Shown: positions 6,088 to 9,104 of the stretch, one piece after another
How the letters are laid out: every line of letters starts with the position of its first letter
Position numbering within the stretch: the stretch's first letter is position 1
Assembly: GCA_900550765.1 (NCBI GenBank)
Contig: URTC01000053.1
Location: forward strand, 1-9,104
Length of the DNA stretch: 9,104 nucleotides
From: an uncultured Clostridia bacterium
GTDB lineage: Bacteria; Bacillota; Clostridia; Christensenellales; QALW01
Direction: 5' to 3'
Position numbers and translations under genes: made by a program
Notes under the pieces: model-generated
Seen by the model: the letters and a program-made list of their open reading frames with translations, nothing else
Databases searched by the model: none
What the model was told of the DNA's origin: nothing

Positions 6088-7129
6088 AAATATTCGTCTC
6101 CAATGCCTGCCCTTTTTCATCCGAAAGGAACGCGGCCTCCATCACCTGCATCACACGGCGTACCTCGCCAAGCTGAATCAGGGGTTCAGCCTTATGATCG
6201 AGTACCGCGCACACGTTACGGTAGAAATCATGCACATCGCTTGCGGGAATCTCTAAATCATATTCATCCAGCGTCAGCTCGTCGCGGGGAGCCATGGTTT
6301 TAGTAATCCCGGCGGCGTTCTGCACCGGGGTAACGTCTTTCTCGTTCCAGGCCGTCAGGCGGGCCACATGGCATGGATGCCGCCAATCGTCAATAATGGC
6401 CGAACCTTTTTCCGCCTGCATATAAAAACGCGGCAGCGCAATAAAGTTATACGTGCCGACTTCTACATGAGCCGTGGCGCCGTCGGCAAAATACAGCTCC
6501 ATTTTAAAGCCGTCGTCCACTTCCTGGTTGGTAATATGGGAAAAGGTGCAGTATACCTTTGTAATTTTTTCGGTAAAAATCTGCAGAACCTGATCGATCA
6601 AATGTACGCCCCAGTCCAGCAGCATACCGCCGCCATGCGCTTTTTCACAGCGCCAATCGCTGGGAATCCCCCGGGAGCCATGGATGCGCGATTCCACATT
6701 CAGCACCCTTCCGATCTCCCCGCTCTGCGCCAGCTGCTTCATAGCCAAAAAGTCCACGTCCCACCGCCGGTTTTGATGTACGGTAAAGAATTTTCCCGTT
6801 CTCTCCGCCGCAGCAATCATCTCATCCAGCGCGGCGCAGCTCATTTCCACCGGTTTTTCGCAAATCACATTCTTACCGGATTCTAAAGCTTTGATTACAA
6901 GCGCCTTATGCGCATCATTGGGGACCGCGATCACTACCGCGTCCACCTCAGGATCGGCAAAAATCGCCTCATTGGAATCATATACCTTTACACCGTTCTT
7001 TTCTGCGGCCTGACGGCGTACCTCTCTTATATCATAGGTGCCTGCCAGCACGCACACATCGCTTTGGGCAATCTGCGCGCAATGCCAGGCGCCCTGTCCG
7101 CCGTAACCGACTACTGCAATGTTTTTCAT
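6086..7129 (-). CDS. Gfo/Idh/MocA-family NAD(P)-dependent oxidoreductase
   Basis: A 347-residue cytoplasmic dehydrogenase acting on sugars, inositols or similar polyols. The Rossmann half has VVGYGGQG (6-13) for the dinucleotide and the family's EKP at 91-93 (VICEKPVEMS). The C-terminal half has NRRWDVDF (120-127) and GGGMLLDWGVHLIDQ (166-180), in which D172 and H176 match the usual substrate-binding and catalytic pair D-x-G-x-H. K92 of EKP is the other expected catalytic residue. Length is normal for the family, and substrate cannot be read from it; inositol or scyllo-inosose, glucose-fructose and uronate-derived substrates are all possible. The ribosome site AAGGAG (7137-7142) overlaps the cysS stop codon (TAAGGAG), 7 bases before the ATG, so the gene is cotranscribed with cysS and may be translationally coupled to it. 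A hairpin follows the stop codon. Confidence 0.9.
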   Translation of the reverse strand: MKNIAVVGYGGQGAWHCAQIAQSDVCVLAGTYDIREVRRQAAEKNGVKVYDSNEAIFADPEVDAVVIAVPNDAHKALVIKALESGKNVICEKPVEMSCAALDEMIAAAERTGKFFTVHQNRRWDVDFLAMKQLAQSGEIGRVLNVESRIHGSRGIPSDWRCEKAHGGGMLLDWGVHLIDQVLQIFTEKITKVYCTFSHITNQEVDDGFKMELYFADGATAHVEVGTYNFIALPRFYMQAEKGSAIIDDWRHPCHVARLTAWNEKDVTPVQNAAGITKTMAPRDELTLDEYDLEIPASDVHDFYRNVCAVLDHKAEPLIQLGEVRRVMQVMEAAFLSDEKGQALETNI

Positions 7130-7140
7130 ATCTCTACTCC

Positions 7141-8529
7141 TTATCTCTTTACAAGCCTGGAGCCTTCAGGCGTATCTTTGATATCATAGCCCGCGGCGTT
7201 GATTTCCTCCCGCAATTGATCGGAAAGCGCCCAGTTTTTTTCTTTTCTCGCCTGTGCTCTGGCGGCAAGTTTCTCCTGAAGCTCTTGCGGCACCTCTTCT
7301 TCCTGCGGCGGAATATACCCTTTTTCCAGATCCAGTCCCAGTACGGCGTCCATCCGCAGAGCAGTCTCATAGATCTCTCTTGACCTCTTGCCGCAGCGTA
7401 AAAGACTCCACAGAATACCTAAGCCTTTGGGAATGTTCAAATCATCGTTAGCCGCATCCATAAACTCGCGGTATGCCTGCTCACACAGCGTCCGGGTGCT
7501 TTCATCCCCTGCGGCGTCTTTATTGGCCTGCACCGCCTCCAATAATCGGATATACGCCTTCTGTGCCGCTTTCATGGCCTCCCAGGTAAAATTGATTTTA
7601 TTTCGGTAATGGGCGTTTAAGCAAAAATAACGGAAGGAAAGGGGCAGGATCCCATTCTTTTTTAAATCCTCTACCGTATAGGTGTTGCCTAAGCTCTTGC
7701 TCATTTTGCCGTTATCCACCATCATGAATTCGCCGTGCATCCAGCAGTTTACAGCGGGATGTCCCAAAAGCGCAGTGGACTGGGCGATTTCATTTTCATG
7801 GTGAATCGGAATATGGTCTACGCCGCCGGTATGAATATCAAAGGTATCCCCCAAATATTTTCTGCCCATAGCCGAGCACTCAATATGCCAGCCGGGATAT
7901 CCCATTCCCCAGGGGCTTTCCCATTGCTGCAGATGCTCCTTGGGCGCTTTTTTCCACAGGGCGAAGTCCGCCGGATGGTGCTTTTGATCATTAACCTCCA
8001 CACGCGCGCCGGCCAGCTGCTCCTCCAAATCCAGCTTGGAGAGCACACCGTATTTTCCGTATTTTATAATATCAAAATAAATGCCGTCATCCGTTTCATA
8101 AGCATACCCTTTTTCCTGAAGACCTTTTACAAAATCGATCATTTCAGGAATATGCTCGGTAGCCTTGGGCACGATTTCCGGCAGACCGATATTCAGCGCG
8201 GCCACATCCTTTTTAAAAACTGCGGTATAATAGGCCGCGATCTCCAGCGGAGATTTCTTTTGCGCCTTTGCCGCCTTCTCCATTTTATCTTCACCGGAGT
8301 CGGCGTCGCTGGTAAGATGGCCCACGTCGGTAATATTCATTACCCCCAGCAGCTTATAGCCGTCACAGATCAGCACCCGGCGCAGAAGATCCATAAACAC
8401 ATACGTGCGCAGATTGCCGATATGCGCGTAATTGTACACCGTGGGGCCGCAGGAATACATTCTGACCTCTCCCGGGTGCAGCGGCTTTAATTCCTCTTTT
8501 TTCCCGGTAAGTGTATTGTAAACATACAT
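7141..8529 (-). CDS. cysS: Cysteinyl-tRNA synthetase
   Basis: Class I aminoacyl-tRNA synthetase of 462 residues, a normal length, charging tRNA-Cys in the cytoplasm. Visible marks are YSCGPTVYNYAHIGN (25-39) with the HIGN nucleotide-binding signature and zinc ligand C27, then GWHIECSAMG (213-222) with C218, and HHENEIAQS (243-251) with H243 and E247. These give the four zinc ligands that select cysteine. KMSKSLGNT (275-283) is the second ATP signature. The C-terminal anticodon region ends in NWALSDQLREEI (432-443) and DTPEGSR (452-458), as in the family. ATG at 8529 follows GAGGG (8536-8540) by 6 bases. In many Firmicutes cysS follows cysE or is under a T-box; here the leader is short, with no T-box. 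It is first in the minus-strand operon and is followed by the Gfo/Idh gene after 11 bases. Confidence 0.98.
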   Translation of the reverse strand: MYVYNTLTGKKEELKPLHPGEVRMYSCGPTVYNYAHIGNLRTYVFMDLLRRVLICDGYKLLGVMNITDVGHLTSDADSGEDKMEKAAKAQKKSPLEIAAYYTAVFKKDVAALNIGLPEIVPKATEHIPEMIDFVKGLQEKGYAYETDDGIYFDIIKYGKYGVLSKLDLEEQLAGARVEVNDQKHHPADFALWKKAPKEHLQQWESPWGMGYPGWHIECSAMGRKYLGDTFDIHTGGVDHIPIHHENEIAQSTALLGHPAVNCWMHGEFMMVDNGKMSKSLGNTYTVEDLKKNGILPLSFRYFCLNAHYRNKINFTWEAMKAAQKAYIRLLEAVQANKDAAGDESTRTLCEQAYREFMDAANDDLNIPKGLGILWSLLRCGKRSREIYETALRMDAVLGLDLEKGYIPPQEEEVPQELQEKLAARAQARKEKNWALSDQLREEINAAGYDIKDTPEGSRLVKR

Positions 8530-8618
8530 AATAAACCCTCATTCTACGGATCGATTTTCATCAACCGCTTTGATTTTTTTACCAAAAAAACCGCTGTTTT
8601 GCGAATTGATTCCATTAT

Positions 8619-8647
8619 ATTATACCGCAACAAATTCTGCGGCGCAA
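8619..8647 (-). promoter_or_regulatory. Probable cysS promoter
   Basis: Minus strand: -10 TATAAT (8619-8624), 17-base spacer, -35 TTGCGC (8642-8647, only three matches to consensus). The leader to the ATG is about 80 bases, too short for a T-box riboswitch. An inverted repeat occupies the spacer. Confidence 0.55.
8625..8642. repeat. Inverted repeat filling the cysS promoter spacer
   Basis: CCGCA (8625-8629) and TGCGG (8638-8642) form 5-base arms around 8 bases, filling the spacer and touching the -35 of the proposed cysS promoter. The location is right for a repressor operator. The arms are short, so chance is not excluded. Confidence 0.35.
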
Positions 8648-8664
8648 CTCCTTTGTACTAATAT

Positions 8665-8700
8665 TATCAATTTTTTCATATTTTCTATTGGTGATTGATA
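8665..8700. repeat. Inverted repeat abutting the flippase start codon
   Basis: TATCAAT (8665-8671) and ATTGATA (8694-8700) are perfect 7-base arms around 22 bases. The right arm covers the weak ribosome site GGTGAT (8690-8695) in part and the A of the ATG at 8700. In RNA a long-loop AU stem would be weak; as DNA it could be a dyad operator. A poor promoter-like pair TTGTAC (8653-8658) and CATATT (8677-8682) with 18-base spacing lies in the same stretch. The left arm overlaps that spacer. Confidence 0.3.
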
Positions 8701-9104
8701 TGAGGAAAAAAATGATTTTCAATATTGGTATGCTTACCATAAGCAACATTGCCGTACGCTTTCTGGGCATGTTCTACAAAGTTTGGCTTTCACAGGCTAT
8801 ATCGCCGGTAGCACTGGGCATCTTCCAGCTTTCCATGTCCGTATACATGGTACTGATTACACCCGTGGCCTCGGGTTTGCCCAATGCCGTATCGCGTTTG
8901 AGCGCCAAATATATGAAGCAGGGCCACGCCGGCGCGGTACTGCTTTCAGGCCTGAAAATAGGTGCGGCGGTAACCGTTTTCAGCGGTGCGGTTATGCTGG
9001 CCGGCTGCGGATTTCTTGCCTCGGCCTTTCTGCATGAAAAAACCGCCTGGTGCGTGATTCTGGCTCTGATCCCCGCGGTAACGCTGGGCGCCCTGGCCTC
9101 GCTG
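8700..9104 (+). CDS. SpoVB/MurJ-like polysaccharide flippase, 3' truncated
   Basis: The frame is open from the ATG at 8700 to the window edge (135 codons, no stop), so this is the N-terminal part of a longer membrane protein; family members usually exceed 450 residues. The start MRKKMIFNIGMLTISNIAVR, LGMFYKVWLSQAISPVALGIFQ (23-44) and ASGLPNAVSRLSAKY (57-71) match the first helices of the SpoVB/MATE-like (MOP) flippases, which carry lipid-linked sugar precursors across the membrane. Sporulating Firmicutes use SpoVB in spore cortex synthesis, but related copies serve cell-wall or capsule precursors, so the exact role is open. Helices at about 35-58 and 78-103 are visible and a third seems to begin near 116. 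Start is uncertain: ATG at 8712 has GAGG (8702-8705) 6 bases upstream, while 8700 has only GGTGAT but keeps the positive N-terminus. It is divergent from cysS. Confidence 0.8.
   Translation, partial: MRKKMIFNIGMLTISNIAVRFLGMFYKVWLSQAISPVALGIFQLSMSVYMVLITPVASGLPNAVSRLSAKYMKQGHAGAVLLSGLKIGAAVTVFSGAVMLAGCGFLASAFLHEKTAWCVILALIPAVTLGALASL

Noticed and set aside
6368..6886. 172-codon open frame antisense to the Gfo/Idh gene
   Set aside because: Shadow of a well-supported gene with conserved NAD and catalytic motifs.
7735..8490. 251-codon open frame on the plus strand inside cysS
   Set aside because: It is antisense to an unambiguous cysS; composition and lack of domains indicate a shadow of the coding strand.
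8530..8618. T-box riboswitch upstream of cysS
   Set aside because: The leader from the likely promoter is only about 80 bases and lacks a T-box motif and a terminator hairpin.
8783..9037. 84-codon open frame on the plus strand at the right edge
   Set aside because: It is out of frame with the SpoVB-like reading frame starting at 8700, which shows clear family motifs and stays open to the edge.
1..9104. Mobile element, CRISPR array, toxin-antitoxin or defence island
   Set aside because: No transposase, integrase, long terminal repeats, spaced direct-repeat array or small paired toxin-like genes were seen. The genes are metabolic, regulatory and housekeeping.

Overview
The window looks like the chromosome of a Clostridia-type member of the Bacillota, probably a gut or rumen anaerobe that uses plant glycans. 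This rests on strong AGGAGG-type ribosome sites, sigma-A-like promoters with 17-bp spacers, AT-rich intergenic DNA, a PerR-like Fur regulator, a SpoVB/MurJ-like flippase and DUF4038/DUF2264 carbohydrate genes. The taxonomic call is an inference. There are seven complete protein genes plus one cut by the right edge. I see no RNA gene, IS element, CRISPR array, integrase or phage gene, and no gap longer than about 210 bases.

Left part (1-1867): an AT-only tract, then a minus-strand glycoside-hydrolase-like gene (DUF5060 + DUF4038 + C-terminal beta domain) with its own promoter. A divergent intergenic region separates it from the next gene. That region carries an 11-bp-period direct repeat and a perfect-consensus TTGACA-17-TATAAT promoter.

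Middle plus-strand block (1868-3950): a short PerR-like Fur-family repressor. After a second good promoter comes a six-helix DUF308/HdeD-like membrane protein whose last 8 bases overlap the start of a BMP/PnrA-like lipoprotein (solute-binding protein). No ABC permease or ATPase is linked. A strong bidirectional hairpin terminator lies between this block and the convergent genes.

Minus-strand block (8529 down to 4018), in transcription order: cysS (cysteinyl-tRNA synthetase), a Gfo/Idh/MocA NAD(P)-dependent sugar-type oxidoreductase, an MBL-fold hydrolase and a DUF2264 protein. The oxidoreductase ribosome site is built into the cysS stop codon. A hairpin follows the oxidoreductase, so the last two genes may be partly uncoupled from the first two. 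The oxidoreductase and DUF2264 suggest uronate or other modified-sugar breakdown, and DUF4038 at the far left fits the same theme. The block is not a classical polysaccharide utilisation locus because no sugar transporter or sugar regulator is present.

Right edge (8700-9104): the first 135 codons of a plus-strand SpoVB/MATE-like polysaccharide flippase, divergent from cysS.

I did not find a convincing undescribed defence or mobile system. The points most worth checking are the Cys-rich insertion in the DUF4038 enzyme, the DUF308-BMP lipoprotein pair next to a PerR-like regulator, and the coupling of cysS to a sugar oxidoreductase.
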